Below, in pieces: positions 51,231 to 60,810 of a DNA stretch of 64,000 nucleotides. This DNA comes from Bacillota bacterium. Lineage in GTDB: Bacteria; Bacillota; Clostridia; Peptostreptococcales; Anaerovoracaceae. Each line of letters begins with the position of its first letter. The stretch's first letter is position 1. Below the pieces are notes generated by a model. It made no database searches and was not told where the DNA came from. It saw nothing but the letters and a program-made list of their open reading frames with translations. A program made the position numbers and the translations under genes. The DNA is taken from positions 1-64,000 of the forward strand of contig JAAWDM010000022.1 in the NCBI GenBank assembly GCA_022793795.1, given 5' to 3'.

Positions 51231-53689
51231 AATTTATTATCCTGTTCTCTGCTTAAGGCATAATCCAACGCTTCCTGGGCTCTGGTAAGGAAAACGAACT
51301 TCAGCTGTCTGCGTACACCTGCCGGAATCTCATCCACATCCGCTTCATTATCCTTTGGTAAAAGAATGGTACGAATACCAGCTCTGTGAGCAGCCAGCAC
51401 CTTTTCTTTAATGCCTCCTACTGGCAGCACCTTGCCCCGTAAGGTAATCTCCCCTGTCATGGCCACATCCTTTCTCACCGGAATCTCCGTTAAGGCAGAA
51501 ATGACCGATGTAAACATGGTCACTCCGGCAGAAGGGCCATCCTTAGGAACTGCCCCTTCCGGCACATGGACATGAAGATCATAATTTTTATAGAAGTCCT
51601 TTTCCAGTTCATATTCATCAGCGATAGAACGGATGTAAGAGATTGCAGCTTTCGCCGATTCCTGCATCACGTCTCCCAGCTGACCGGTCATCTGAATCTT
51701 TCCACTGCCAGGTAGACGAGCCGTTTCGATGGACAGGGTATCGCCGCCCACTTGAGTCCATGCCATACCTGTCACAACGCCCACTTCGCTTTCGCCCTCT
51801 ATTATATCATATCTATATCTTCTTTTGCCAAGATATTTTTCTAGGCTGGACGGTATCATCTTGAAATCGTTGCCCTTCTTAGCCACCTTTTGACGAACCA
51901 CCTTACGGCAAAGGCTTCCAATCTCACGCTCTAAATTTCTTACGCCCGATTCCCTGGTATAATAGTTAATCAAATCGCGAAGAGCTTTCTCCGTAATGGA
52001 AAAATTCTTTCCCTTAAGGCCATGGGCTTTAATCTGTTTCGGAATCAGATACTTCTGTGCGATCTTTACCTTCTCCTCTTCCGTATAGCCAGACACCTGA
52101 ATCACTTCCATTCGATCCAGAAGAGGCCTTGGGATGGTCTCGGTGGTGTTGGCAGTGGTCACAAACATGACCTTTGATAAATCAAAAGGCACTTCCAGAA
52201 AATGATCGGTAAATTCCTTGTTTTGTTCTGGGTCTAAAACCTCCAGAAGAGCTGATGCCGGGTCTCCCTTAAAGTCTGCTCCAATCTTGTCGATTTCGTC
52301 AAAAAGGAATACCGGATTGTTGGCTCCTGCATCCCGCATGGCGCTGATAACCCGTCCTGGAATGGCGCCGATATAAGTTCTTCGATGTCCACGGATTTCA
52401 GCCTCATCTCTCACGCCGCCCAGGGACATTCTGACAAATTCCCGTCCTGTGGCTCTAGCAATAGATCTGGCAATGGAGGTCTTTCCTACGCCCGGCGGTC
52501 CTACCAGACACAAAATCGGCCCCTTGATACCTTTGGCTAAATGAATCACAGCCAGGTACTCCAGTACCCGTTCCTTGACTTTTTCCAAGCCATAATGATC
52601 CTCGTTGAGAATCTTTTCCGCCTTCTTAATATCTGCATTGGTCTTGGATTCCTTGTTCCAAGGTAAATCCAATATGGTCTCCACATAATTTCTGATGACG
52701 CCGCTTTCAGCAGAGGTAGGAGACATTCTGGTAAACTTCTTAATCTCCTTCTTTACCTTTTCAGCCGTCTTTTCCGACAGGTTCAAGGATTCCATGGCCT
52801 CCAGCCACCGGTCAGCCTCTTCTCCTGCATCTTCATCGACCCCCAACTCCGATTGAATAGCCCGCATCTGTTCCCTGAGAAAATATTCTTTCTGGTTATT
52901 CTTGATACTTTCCTGCACTTTCTCATGGATTTCCCGCTCCAAAGACAGGATGTGATTCTCTCCTGCGATGATTCGATTGACGATGGCCAGACGCTCCTTC
53001 TCATCAAAGGCCTCCAGCACTTCCTGTTTCGCGCTGATTTTCACATTGAGTTGCATAGCTAGAGTATCAGCAAACAAACCAGGCTCCTCAATAGCCGCCA
53101 CCACATCGTAGGCGCTGTCCTTTATACCTGTGTTATACTCCAAATATTCATCAAAATGATCCAAAGCAGCACGCATGAAGGCTTCCACTTCCGGCTCCTC
53201 TATCTGTGCTGGTATAATCTCCGCCTCCTCAATTCGCGCCATGAGGAAAGGTTCCTCTCTGGTAATCTCCTTTAGGACAGCACGATAACGCCCGTCTACC
53301 AGTACGCGGACACTATCTCCCTGAATCTTCAGCATTTGCTTTACCTTTACCAGGGTTCCAACTCTATAATAATCCTTCTCAGTGGGAATCAGAATGTTTT
53401 CATCAATCTGAGAAACTACAAACAATTCCTTTCCATTTTTCATGGCATACTCAAGGGCCTTGATGGATTTTTCTCTTCCGATATCAAAATGGGTAATGGT
53501 CCGTGGAAATATGGATAATCCACGAAGAGGAATACAAGGAATTTCAGGCTCGGCTATCTGTTCCATCTGCACATCCTCCTCTGATGACGGCTCCTGTTCC
53601 TTCCCTTCAACCTCTTCCATTTCAAGTTCCTCTAAAGCTTCATCTATATCTTTTCGTAAATCGTCGTCTTTCTCATCAAAATCTTTCAT
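51227..53689 (-). CDS. lon: ATP-dependent protease LonA
   Basis: Lon degrades misfolded and regulatory proteins. The 820 residues include an N-terminal substrate domain (about 50-245), an AAA+ module with Walker [14 protein letters not shown] and Walker [11 protein letters not shown], and a C-terminal Ser/Lys protease with [11 protein letters not shown] (Ser) and [14 protein letters not shown] (Lys). An N-terminal acidic extension of about 45 residues ([20 protein letters not shown]) precedes the usual start. ATG 53689 has AAGGAGG 7 nt upstream. It is downstream of clpX with a terminator hairpin between, and translationally coupled to ysxC. Confidence 0.97.
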   Translation of the reverse strand: MKDFDEKDDDLRKDIDEALEELEMEEVEGKEQEPSSEEDVQMEQIAEPEIPCIPLRGLSIFPRTITHFDIGREKSIKALEYAMKNGKELFVVSQIDENILIPTEKDYYRVGTLVKVKQMLKIQGDSVRVLVDGRYRAVLKEITREEPFLMARIEEAEIIPAQIEEPEVEAFMRAALDHFDEYLEYNTGIKDSAYDVVAAIEEPGLFADTLAMQLNVKISAKQEVLEAFDEKERLAIVNRIIAGENHILSLEREIHEKVQESIKNNQKEYFLREQMRAIQSELGVDEDAGEEADRWLEAMESLNLSEKTAEKVKKEIKKFTRMSPTSAESGVIRNYVETILDLPWNKESKTNADIKKAEKILNEDHYGLEKVKERVLEYLAVIHLAKGIKGPILCLVGPPGVGKTSIARSIARATGREFVRMSLGGVRDEAEIRGHRRTYIGAIPGRVISAMRDAGANNPVFLFDEIDKIGADFKGDPASALLEVLDPEQNKEFTDHFLEVPFDLSKVMFVTTANTTETIPRPLLDRMEVIQVSGYTEEEKVKIAQKYLIPKQIKAHGLKGKNFSITEKALRDLINYYTRESGVRNLEREIGSLCRKVVRQKVAKKGNDFKMIPSSLEKYLGKRRYRYDIIEGESEVGVVTGMAWTQVGGDTLSIETARLPGSGKIQMTGQLGDVMQESAKAAISYIRSIADEYELEKDFYKNYDLHVHVPEGAVPKDGPSAGVTMFTSVISALTEIPVRKDVAMTGEITLRGKVLPVGGIKEKVLAAHRAGIRTILLPKDNEADVDEIPAGVRRQLKFVFLTRAQEALDYALSREQDNKL

Positions 53690-53705
53690 TGCTTCTCCTC
53701 CTTCC

Positions 53706-53738
53706 AGAAAAAGTGAAGGCGACCGAAGCCGCCTTTCA
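53706..53738 (-). terminator. Terminator between clpX and lon
   Basis: On the minus strand TGAAAGGCG (53730-53738 complement) and CGCCTTCA (53714-53721 complement) pair with one bulge and an 8-nt loop containing TTCG, followed by CTTTTTCT. It suggests that lon has its own promoter or is reached by read-through. Confidence 0.7.
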
Positions 53739-53758
53739 TGTGAAAAAATGCACGTCTT

Positions 53759-55039
53759 TTAGGACGCAGCGCTTTCCAGCTTTGCAATTTCACCATCAGT
53801 AAGCACTAACTTTGGCTGGGCTGCTTCGTCGATGGTTTCTTTTGTAATAATGCACTTTTCTACATCCTCTCTGGATGGAATTTCATACATAATTTCTGTC
53901 ATGGCCTTTTCAAAGATGCTTCGCAGCCCTCTAGCGCCTGTCTTTCTCTCAAGGGCTTTACGAGCGATGGCAGAGATGGCCTCGTCCTCCACCTCAAGTT
54001 CCACTTCGTCGATGGCAAACAACTTCTGATACTGTTTCAAAAGTGCGTTCTTTGGCTCCTTAATGATCTGTACCAAAGCCTCTTCAGAAAGTTCCTCTAA
54101 GGTGACAATCACTGGTAATCTGCCGATGAATTCAGGAATTAAACCGAATTTCAAAAGATCTTCCGGCTGAATCTTTTTCAATACTTCCTTTTCATCCACC
54201 TTGACGGCAGCCTGCTCTGAATTGAAGCCGATGATTTTCTCACCCATTCTTCTCTGAATGATTTTGTCCAGTCCGTCAAAGGCGCCGCCGCAGATAAACA
54301 GCACATTGGAGGTATCAAACTGGATGAAATCCTGGTGAGGATGTTTCCGTCCGCCTTGAGGCGGTACATTGGCAACAGTGCCTTCCAAAATTTTTAGCAA
54401 AGCCTGCTGCACACCTTCTCCACTCACGTCTCTGGTGATGGACGGATTATCGGATTTTCTTGAAATCTTGTCGATTTCATCCACATATATGATACCCTTT
54501 TGGGCTTTCTCCACATCAAAATCAGCAGCCTGAAGGAGCTTCAGCAGAATGTTTTCCACATCCTCTCCCACATACCCAGCCTCTGTCAAAGCAGTGGCGT
54601 CGGCAATGGCAAAAGGCACATCCAGAATTTTAGCCAGTGTCTGAGCCAGCAAAGTCTTTCCAGAACCGGTAGGCCCAATCATGACGATGTTGCTCTTTTG
54701 CAATTCCACATCGTCATCCTTTTTTTCTGCATTTGGATTGTTAATCCTCTTATAGTGATTATATACCGCAACCGCAAGTGCTCTCTTGGCGCTGTCCTGC
54801 CCAATGACATAATCGGACAAAATCGCTGTAATCTCCTTTGGTTTTGGCAGCTTATATGTCTCCTCTTTTCCGGTGTTATCCTCGTCAGTATAGATATCGT
54901 CGTTGATGATATCCAGACAGAGATGAACACACTCATCACAGATATAAACCCCGGAACCGGCCACTAATCTTCTCACCTGACTCTGAGGTTTTCCGCAAAA
55001 AGAGCATTTCAGCTGTTTATTCTCGTCGTATTTGCTCAT
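53759..55039 (-). CDS. clpX: ClpX, ATPase subunit of the Clp protease
   Basis: ClpX unfolds substrates and feeds them to ClpP. The 426 residues include the N-terminal zinc-binding domain ([17 protein letters not shown] with a second CDECVHLC pair), Walker [13 protein letters not shown], Walker [11 protein letters not shown], the pore loop region [10 protein letters not shown], and the ClpP-docking IGF loop in [11 protein letters not shown] 55039 has AGGGGG upstream. It follows clpP by 30 nt, as in most Clostridia. A terminator lies after it. Confidence 0.98.
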   Translation of the reverse strand: MSKYDENKQLKCSFCGKPQSQVRRLVAGSGVYICDECVHLCLDIINDDIYTDEDNTGKEETYKLPKPKEITAILSDYVIGQDSAKRALAVAVYNHYKRINNPNAEKKDDDVELQKSNIVMIGPTGSGKTLLAQTLAKILDVPFAIADATALTEAGYVGEDVENILLKLLQAADFDVEKAQKGIIYVDEIDKISRKSDNPSITRDVSGEGVQQALLKILEGTVANVPPQGGRKHPHQDFIQFDTSNVLFICGGAFDGLDKIIQRRMGEKIIGFNSEQAAVKVDEKEVLKKIQPEDLLKFGLIPEFIGRLPVIVTLEELSEEALVQIIKEPKNALLKQYQKLFAIDEVELEVEDEAISAIARKALERKTGARGLRSIFEKAMTEIMYEIPSREDVEKCIITKETIDEAAQPKLVLTDGEIAKLESAAS

Positions 55040-55069
55040 TCTAAATCCCCCTATTTGGATAAATAATGT

Positions 55070-55651
55070 TTATCTGGACTGAATTACCTTATCGATGAGT
55101 CCATATCTGCAGGCTTCCTCTGCACCCATAAAATTATCACGATCGGTATCCTTATCGATGATCGCTATGTCCTGTCCCGTATTTTCTGACAGGATGCGGT
55201 TTAACTTTTCTCTTGTCTTTAAAATCCACTCAGCATGGATTTTAATATCCTCTGCCTGTCCATTTACCCCGCCCAGCGGCTGATGAATCATAATTTCCGC
55301 ATTTGGCAGTGCAAACCTTTTTCCCTTTGCACCTGAGGAAAGCAAAAATGCCCCCATACTGGCGGCCATACCGACGCAGATTGTAGAAACGTCTGGCTTA
55401 ATATACTGCATCGTATCGTAGATTGCCATACCGGCCGTAACTGATCCTCCTGGGCTATTGATATAGATACAAATATCCTTTTCAGCGTCCTCTGCCTCTA
55501 AAAACAGAAGCTGTGCTACCACCAAGCTGGCGATATGCTCGTCGATCTGTTCACCGATAAAGATAATCCGATCCTTTAATAGTCTGGAATAGATGTCATA
55601 GGACCGTTCTCCCCTACTGGTCTGTTCAATTACATATGGTATTAAAGCCAT
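55070..55651 (-). CDS. clpP: ClpP, proteolytic subunit
   Basis: ClpP forms the tetradecameric serine peptidase chamber. The 193 residues have the nucleophile Ser in [13 protein letters not shown], catalytic His in [15 protein letters not shown] and the Asp in [23 protein letters not shown]-type text appears as [22 protein letters not shown] 55651 has GAGGGG upstream. Between trigger factor and clpP there is a hairpin-like sequence (AAGGAGGCTGGA and TCCGGCCTTC) without a U-run, which could be an attenuator. Confidence 0.98.
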   Translation of the reverse strand: MALIPYVIEQTSRGERSYDIYSRLLKDRIIFIGEQIDEHIASLVVAQLLFLEAEDAEKDICIYINSPGGSVTAGMAIYDTMQYIKPDVSTICVGMAASMGAFLLSSGAKGKRFALPNAEIMIHQPLGGVNGQAEDIKIHAEWILKTREKLNRILSENTGQDIAIIDKDTDRDNFMGAEEACRYGLIDKVIQSR

Positions 55652-55726
55652 CCTAATACCCCTCGCTTTCTTTCAGTAAATTTCGCAGAAGGCCGGACTT
55701 ACATCCAGCCTCCTTATTCTCAATTT

Positions 55727-57010
55727 CTATTTTATCACCGCGTTGTCATAGATAAAGTCTACAGCCTTTTTCGTCTTGATATCCTTTTCCAGATACTTCA
55801 GATTATCCTCTCCAATCAGTTCGCGAACCTTATCAGCTGTCATCTGATACTGAATGGCCATAACCTTCAGTTCTTCTTCCACTTCTTCTGCAGAAACTTC
55901 AAACTTCTCTGCCTCTACGATGCCGTTCAGAATCAGTCTGGTCTTTACAGATTTCTCCGCATCTTCTCTGACTTCCTCTCTGAAACCAGCTGCATCCTTC
56001 TGCATATATCCCAGATACATATCCAGATTCATGCCTTGATAACGAAGTTGCTGATCTAATTCCTGCATCATTCTGTCGATTTCATCCTCAACCATGATAC
56101 GCGGTACTTCCACCTCATTGGCTTCCACCACTTTACCCAGGGCCGCATCCTTCATCTGGCTCTCTGCGCCAGCTTTTGCATACGATTCTAGTCTTTCCCT
56201 TGTAGAAGTTTTTAATTCTTCCAAAGTATCAAATTCGCTCACATCCTTGGCAAATTCATCGTCCAGTTCTGGCAACTGCTCTTCCTTTACTTCATGTACT
56301 TCACAGTGGAAAACAGCTTCTTTTCCTGCCAATTCAGGGGCATGGTACTCTTCTGGGAAGGTTACCACTACATCCTTTTTCTCGCCGGCAGATACGCCAA
56401 TCAGCTGTTCTTCAAATCCTGGAATAAACATACCAGAACCTAATACCAATTCCTGCTTCTGAGCCGTACCGCCTTCAAACTGCTCTTCGCCTACAAAACC
56501 TGCATAATCAAAAAGTACGGTATCGCCATCCTGGGCTGGTCTTTCTACGATAACCATGCGAGCGTTTCTCTTCTGCATGGACTTGATTTCGTTCTCTACG
56601 TCCTCATCCTTAACTTCGTTTACAACTTTTTCGATTTCAACGCCCTTATAATCCTTCACTTCTACAATCGGGAAGCAAGCTACAGTAATGGTTGCAGTGA
56701 AGCCCTCGCCCTTTTTCAGCTGGGTGAATTCAGCAGCGGGACTGTCGATGACTTCTAAATCCAGTTCTGCAAGTGCCTTTACATAATTCTCCTTAAATAA
56801 CTCGTCGATAGCATCTTCAAAGAAGATACCTTCTCCGTAATGCTTTTCGATGATGCTTCTCGGCGCTTTCCCCTTTCTGAATCCTGGAATCTCGAACTGA
56901 TTCTTAGCCGCCTGATAAGCCTTTATCTGTGCATTGTCAAATTCCTCTGCAGTAAACTCCATGGAAAACTTGACATCGTTCTTCTCTCTTGAAATAAAAG
57001 TTGTTTTCAT
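55727..57010 (-). CDS. tig: Trigger factor
   Basis: Trigger factor binds the ribosome near the exit tunnel and assists folding with prolyl isomerase activity. The 427 residues show the ribosome-binding signature FEIPGFRKGKAPRSIIEKH, the FKBP-type domain (DGDTVLFDYAGFVGEEQFEG) around residues 155-245, and the C-terminal helical chaperone region. Strong AGGAGG precedes ATG 57010. A sigma-A-type promoter with perfect TATAAT is at 57065-57093. It starts the tig-clpP-clpX block. Confidence 0.97.
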   Translation of the reverse strand: MKTTFISREKNDVKFSMEFTAEEFDNAQIKAYQAAKNQFEIPGFRKGKAPRSIIEKHYGEGIFFEDAIDELFKENYVKALAELDLEVIDSPAAEFTQLKKGEGFTATITVACFPIVEVKDYKGVEIEKVVNEVKDEDVENEIKSMQKRNARMVIVERPAQDGDTVLFDYAGFVGEEQFEGGTAQKQELVLGSGMFIPGFEEQLIGVSAGEKKDVVVTFPEEYHAPELAGKEAVFHCEVHEVKEEQLPELDDEFAKDVSEFDTLEELKTSTRERLESYAKAGAESQMKDAALGKVVEANEVEVPRIMVEDEIDRMMQELDQQLRYQGMNLDMYLGYMQKDAAGFREEVREDAEKSVKTRLILNGIVEAEKFEVSAEEVEEELKVMAIQYQMTADKVRELIGEDNLKYLEKDIKTKKAVDFIYDNAVIK

Positions 57011-57064
57011 GAAACTGTATCCTCCTAAAATTGTATGCCCTAATTAACTAAGATAATGCAATAT

Positions 57065-57093
57065 ATTATACCTCTTCTTCTTCCTAAAGTAAA
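57065..57093 (-). promoter_or_regulatory. tig promoter
   Basis: On the minus strand TTTACT (57088-57093 complement) and TATAAT (57065-57070 complement) are 17 bp apart, 55 bases before the tig start. Confidence 0.75.
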
Positions 57094-57147
57094 GAAAAAA
57101 GCAGGAAATTCACCATTTTTTCAAGTTTTTTAACCAAACATAGAAAA

Positions 57148-57186
57148 AACTGCTCCATATTTTCTAAATATATAGTAGGAGCAGTT
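57148..57186 (-). terminator. Bidirectional terminator after the CYTH gene
   Basis: AACTGCTCC (57148-57156) and GGAGCAGTT (57178-57186) form a 9-bp perfect stem with an AT-rich loop; T-runs follow on both strands. On the minus strand it ends the CYTH gene 26 bases after its stop. Confidence 0.85.
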
Positions 57187-57211
57187 ATTTTTTTGAAAAA
57201 TTATGCGAAAT

Positions 57212-57841
57212 TCACTCCATCAGCTCTAAACCGAGCTGATATTTACTTTTATTTTCCTCTTTCAAATTATACTTTGCCGCAAGTTCACGGCCCAATTCCA
57301 CCATATCCTCCTGACTACCCGAATAGAGTTCTACTTCCAATTCAGAAATCGGCGCTCTACCCGATTCCGTCCTGATTTCTCCTTCGTCATAGGATATGAC
57401 GCTAATGGACTTTCCTGTATCCACCTGAATCTGTTTTCTGATGAAATCCATTTCCATCACTGGTATTAGAGGCTGATCCGCCACTGATGCCTGTATTTCA
57501 TGGTAAATTGCGCTTCCTTTAAAAATCTCTATGGTGGGCGCCTGGCAAAATTCCTGATCTACAGGTACGTTCAACTCCCCGCGAACGTGAAGACCTTCTT
57601 CACTGCTGCCGCCCCACTTCAAGGTAGCTACCATTCTCTGGTCCTCTCTGCGAATCCGAAAGGCCACCTCTTTAGCCTGTAACCCTCTATAAATCGTATC
57701 ATAATAGATTGCTTCCATTTGTATCGTCTCTACTGCTTCTGGTTCTGCCATCTCCCTCAGATGGCTATCATCAAATATTCGTTCTTTGACAATATCCTCT
57801 TCGATTAAAAATTTTAATTCGATTTCTTTTTCATTTCCCAT
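57212..57841 (-). CDS. CYTH-domain triphosphatase-like protein
   Basis: The 209-residue protein starts with KEIELKFLI, the ExExK signature of CYTH enzymes, which hydrolyse inorganic triphosphate or nucleoside triphosphates. Tunnel residues appear in YYDTIYRGL, AFRIRREDQRMVATLKWGG and ELEVELYSG. Length fits the bacterial ygiF/YjbK-like group without the CHAD domain. The ribosome site before ATG 57841 is weak (GTAGATAAAG). Its gene is followed by a terminator and stands between dapB and tig. True substrate unknown. Confidence 0.88.
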   Translation of the reverse strand: MGNEKEIELKFLIEEDIVKERIFDDSHLREMAEPEAVETIQMEAIYYDTIYRGLQAKEVAFRIRREDQRMVATLKWGGSSEEGLHVRGELNVPVDQEFCQAPTIEIFKGSAIYHEIQASVADQPLIPVMEMDFIRKQIQVDTGKSISVISYDEGEIRTESGRAPISELEVELYSGSQEDMVELGRELAAKYNLKEENKSKYQLGLELME

Positions 57842-57921
57842 CTTTATCTACCGTACTTTCAAACCCGTTTATCAAAAATTGGATGTGTATCTGTTTTACC
57901 ACATTTGCCAGATTTCGTCAA

Positions 57922-58572
57922 TCAAAATCCTAAAAGAGCCTTGCCTGCCTCCAATGCGCCGATGGCAAAAATCCGTTTAGACAAAGCCGTATGTTTCAAT
58001 TCAATTATTTCATCTTCCAATGCAAAATATACGCTGTGCTCGCCGAATACCGTACCCATGCGTAGGCTTAAAATTTTTGGAAGTTCTGACGTCTTCTGTT
58101 CCTGCGACCTTTCTATGCCGGCTGCACGCGCCAAAGTCAGAGCCGTGCCGCTGGGAGCATCCTTCTTCTTTGTATGATGAGCTTCCACAATACGCACATC
58201 TGCCTTTTCTCCAAGAAGTTCAGTTGCCAGCATACAAAGCTGCTCCATGGCCCCAATGCCAGTGGAATAATTGCTACTTCTATCCAGCGGACATATTTTT
58301 CCCAACAGTTCGATCACCTTCTCTTCCTCTGGCCCATAACCGGTTGTGGCCAATACCACAGGAATGTTGCCGCCCTGCTGCCTACAGTATTCATATATCT
58401 TACTAATAGCCTTTGGATGACTAAAATCAATGAGCAAATCCAGTTGCTCATTTGGCCATGGATTTTGTCTGATGGGTTCAATGAGATAACAGTTTTCAAA
58501 GGTTCCCTCTTCTTTGGCATATTCATATAGGACCTGGCCCATAGCGCCAGTTCCAACAATTCCTAAATTCAT
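57922..58572 (-). CDS. dapB: 4-hydroxy-tetrahydrodipicolinate reductase (short form)
   Basis: DapB reduces hydroxytetrahydrodipicolinate in lysine/diaminopimelate synthesis. The 216-residue protein is shorter than the usual ~250-270. It keeps the nucleotide loop LGIVGTGAMGQVL, DLLIDFSHPKA, the Gly-rich TTGYGPEEE, and the catalytic EAHHTKKKDAPSGTAL; missing residues lie in the N-terminal half between the nucleotide loop and DLLIDFS. AAGGAGG precedes ATG 58572. A 9-bp hairpin encloses the ribosome site and start codon. It appears as a single dap gene, so other dap genes must be elsewhere. Confidence 0.93.
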   Translation of the reverse strand: MNLGIVGTGAMGQVLYEYAKEEGTFENCYLIEPIRQNPWPNEQLDLLIDFSHPKAISKIYEYCRQQGGNIPVVLATTGYGPEEEKVIELLGKICPLDRSSNYSTGIGAMEQLCMLATELLGEKADVRIVEAHHTKKKDAPSGTALTLARAAGIERSQEQKTSELPKILSLRMGTVFGEHSVYFALEDEIIELKHTALSKRIFAIGALEAGKALLGF

Positions 58573-58600
58573 ACAATTACCTCCTTCGGTTATTGTATGA
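58569..58600 (-). promoter_or_regulatory. Hairpin covering the dapB start codon
   Basis: TCATACAAT (58592-58600 complement) and ATTGTATGA (58569-58577 complement) are perfect 9-bp arms flanking the loop that carries AAGGAGG. The right arm contains the dapB ATG. Folding would pair the start codon and leave the Shine-Dalgarno in the loop. Confidence 0.55.
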
Positions 58601-58626
58601 AAAAAGGCGGAATTTGATAACCGCCG
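58599..58626 (-). terminator. Terminator after the TSUP permease gene
   Basis: On the minus strand GGCGG (58621-58625 complement) and CCGCC (58606-58610 complement) pair across a 10-nt loop, directly after the stop, followed by TTTTTTC. The U-run abuts the dapB start-codon hairpin. Confidence 0.75.
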
Positions 58627-59409
58627 TTAAAAGAATACATCCACAACCAAATTGACCATAATCATGATTAAAACCACAATCATTACAGGGCGAATGAACT
58701 TGGCGCCCCTGCGAATGGCCACCTTAGAACCTAGGTAGCCGCCTAAAATGCCAAATACCGCCGCAGGAAGAGCCACCTTATATACCACAGTACCTGCTGA
58801 TGCAAAGGTAACTGCTGCCGCCACATTAGAGGCTAAATTGAGCATACGGGCGTTTCCTGAGGCTGTCCGCATGTCATATTTCATTAAAATACAGTAAGCC
58901 ATCATGGCGAAGGCGCCGGTTCCTGGCCCAATGAGTCCATCATAAAAACCGATGAATAGCCCAATGAATGCGCCAAAAAACCATCGCTGCTTTCTGGTAA
59001 GCTGTTCTGAAAGGTTTTCATCAGCAAGGTTTCTTTTGGCTAAAATAATAATAGAAACGATAGGTAAAAGGATTATCAGGGCCATTTTCAGTGTGTCATC
59101 ATCAATCAGCAAAGCCACCCGCGCCCCGCCGGCTGACCCAATAAAGGAGCAAACTGCTGATAGTCCTGCCACTCTCCAATCCAGCACGCCGCTGCGAAAA
59201 TACTGTACTGTGGCCACCAGTGTACCACAGGCAGAGGACACTTTATTGCATCCCAGAGCACAATGAATCGGCAGTCCTGACAATAAATAAGCAGGCTGTG
59301 AAATCAAGCCGCCTCCACCGGCAACAGAATCCACAAAGCCTGCTAAAAAGATCATCCCAAACAGAAGCAATATGCTGCCAGTGGGCGGAAATTCATAAAT
59401 ATATTCCAT
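58627..59409 (-). CDS. TSUP (TauE/SafE) family permease
   Basis: The 260-residue protein has eight predicted membrane segments in two halves. The N-terminal GMIFLAGFVDSVAGGGGLI with ALGCNKVSSACGTLVATVQY, and the C-terminal GFYDGLIGPGTGAFAMMAY with ASGNARMLNLASNVAAAV, are the duplicated motifs of the sulfite exporter TauE/SafE family (YfcA branch). Members move sulfonates, sulfite or related small anions. Substrate not determined. Start ATG 59409 has AGGGGAC upstream. A terminator directly follows the stop. Confidence 0.92.
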   Translation of the reverse strand: MEYIYEFPPTGSILLLFGMIFLAGFVDSVAGGGGLISQPAYLLSGLPIHCALGCNKVSSACGTLVATVQYFRSGVLDWRVAGLSAVCSFIGSAGGARVALLIDDDTLKMALIILLPIVSIIILAKRNLADENLSEQLTRKQRWFFGAFIGLFIGFYDGLIGPGTGAFAMMAYCILMKYDMRTASGNARMLNLASNVAAAVTFASAGTVVYKVALPAAVFGILGGYLGSKVAIRRGAKFIRPVMIVVLIMIMVNLVVDVFF

Positions 59410-59455
59410 TTTTAGCTACGTCCCCTGTTTCAACTAATTTTCCTAATTATACAAT

Positions 59456-59716
59456 CTATTTCTTTTTTGTCAGTTCTACGATTTCGCTGAATTTCTTCAT
59501 GATATAGTCATAACCTGCCGGCTTATGAGGAACCAAACATTTGGAACAGTCCTTGATACCCGTATCAGTGTAGGTAAAGTTTCCGCCGCAGCCATCGCCT
59601 AATGCATATAGCGGGCAGTAACAAAACAGACAGTTGAAATGTTCCTTATCCTCTGTCTTATGACATGGAAAAAACTCACATTCTTTATGTTGAAAAAATT
59701 TATAATTTTCTGACAT
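59456..59716 (-). CDS. Cysteine-rich small-domain protein
   Basis: The 86-residue protein contains nine Cys: ECEFFPCHK, FNCLFCYCPLYALGDGCGGN and IKDCSKCLVPHK, the pattern of the Cys_rich_CPCC/cysteine-rich small domain (PF04071-like), presumably metal-binding. This domain often occurs near cobalamin or metal-uptake genes, and an ECF transporter of possible cobalamin type follows upstream in the same orientation. AAGGAGG precedes ATG 59716. A repeat element separates it from the ECF operon, so cotranscription is uncertain. Function unknown. Confidence 0.85.
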   Translation of the reverse strand: MSENYKFFQHKECEFFPCHKTEDKEHFNCLFCYCPLYALGDGCGGNFTYTDTGIKDCSKCLVPHKPAGYDYIMKKFSEIVELTKKK

Positions 59717-59745
59717 ATTTTCCTCCTTCTAAACACTTTAGACTA

Positions 59746-59846
59746 GCGTTCATTATACCATGACAAACTAAGTTATCACGGGTCATGATTCAATGAACGC
59801 TTCCTTGCGGCAACGCCGACGTACATCGACATGCGTTCATTATAAC
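59746..59846. repeat. Dispersed repeat element, copy B
   Basis: GCGTTCATTATACC (59746-59759) and GCGTTCATTATAAC (59833-59846) are direct repeats at the ends; AATGAACGC (59792-59800) is the inverse. The 27-nt core at 59792-59818 is identical to copy A at 47899-47925. The 87-bp step between end repeats is shorter than in copy A (112). Non-coding; it fills the gap between the Cys-rich gene and the ECF operon. Confidence 0.8.
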
Positions 59847-59856
59847 CATCTTAAGC

Positions 59857-60810
59857 CTATTTGTAAATCCCATATTTGATTTTAATTCGTTCTATTTTTC
59901 GAATCATGGGATTTCCCATGACAAAGATGCATAAAGCCGCCGCACCGCCATGGGCTAGATCATAGGGAAGTCCAGAAATGAAAAGGGCCCGCAACGTAGC
60001 CCAACTGATTTCCTGGCCTGAATAACCAGGCATGGTAAACAAGGCGCTGAGGTTCATGATGCCGCCATAGAGAATAACAGTGGTAAAAAAGGTAAATACG
60101 GTAATGGTAATGGTGTCCACTGGCATCCGTTTTCTCTGAAGCAACACGCCAGCAAGAAGGCCAACCGCTCCAAAGGCATAGACTCGCCAGCCACCTAATC
60201 CCATGCCGCTGTCAGAGCCAGGCGCCAAAAGAAAAGATACATAGGCTATGACTTCCGCGAACACGATACAGAGTACCGGCCCCAATACCACTCGAAAGTT
60301 CCTGGATTTTAATCCTTCCGTCTCCTCATAGATATCCACTTTATTAAAAGTCAGTCCTGCCAGAAAGCCTAAAAGTCCCCAGCAAAACATTTGCCACGGG
60401 GTCCATGGCCCTTGTCCCATATAGAAATTACAGACAAACCGCGACAAGGCTCCTACCAAAAAACCAGCCTCTGGCCCCATGGAAATACCTGCAATGACCA
60501 CCATGGCAGTCCCAATCTGCAAAGGCACTGTCACATGAAGCGCCATATGGGCCGCCACTGTAATGGCTGTCATCATGGCCACCAAAACGATTTCCCGCGC
60601 CTTGGGCTTTCTCCGTTCAAATACCATAAAGAAAGGCATCATGGTACAGACGACAACCAAAAGACTGAAGAGCATATAGTGCTCTCCTCCTGCTAAAAAG
60701 GTTCCCAGGATCATCAACAAAGGCAAAAGGAGAAAGACCAATACAGCAGAAAACTGTGTCCGTTTCTTTACTGCTTGCGCTCGTTGTGGGTCATAACTTG
60801 TTCTACCCAT
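59857..60810 (-). CDS. ECF transporter S component (substrate-binding membrane subunit)
   Basis: The 317-residue protein has about eight membrane segments. It includes AREIVLVAMMTAITVAAHMA and GPEAGFLVGALSRFVCNFYMGQG, the ECF S-component arrangement found in CbrT-like/COG4721-type proteins (larger than the usual ~190 residues because of an extra N-terminal pair and a long C-terminal half). ECF systems import vitamins and metals. I chose ATG 60810, with GGAGG 8 nt upstream, over the longer frame from 60849. It overlaps the fused ATPase by 43 nt. Substrate not certain; the neighbouring toroid-domain protein suggests cobalamin. Confidence 0.82.
   Translation of the reverse strand: MGRTSYDPQRAQAVKKRTQFSAVLVFLLLPLLMILGTFLAGGEHYMLFSLLVVVCTMMPFFMVFERRKPKAREIVLVAMMTAITVAAHMALHVTVPLQIGTAMVVIAGISMGPEAGFLVGALSRFVCNFYMGQGPWTPWQMFCWGLLGFLAGLTFNKVDIYEETEGLKSRNFRVVLGPVLCIVFAEVIAYVSFLLAPGSDSGMGLGGWRVYAFGAVGLLAGVLLQRKRMPVDTITITVFTFFTTVILYGGIMNLSALFTMPGYSGQEISWATLRALFISGLPYDLAHGGAAALCIFVMGNPMIRKIERIKIKYGIYK

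Noticed and set aside
55652-55726. Terminator between tig and clpP
   Set aside because: A GC-rich hairpin can form (AAGGAGGCTGGA with TCCGGCCTTC), but no U-run follows, so I did not list it as a terminator.
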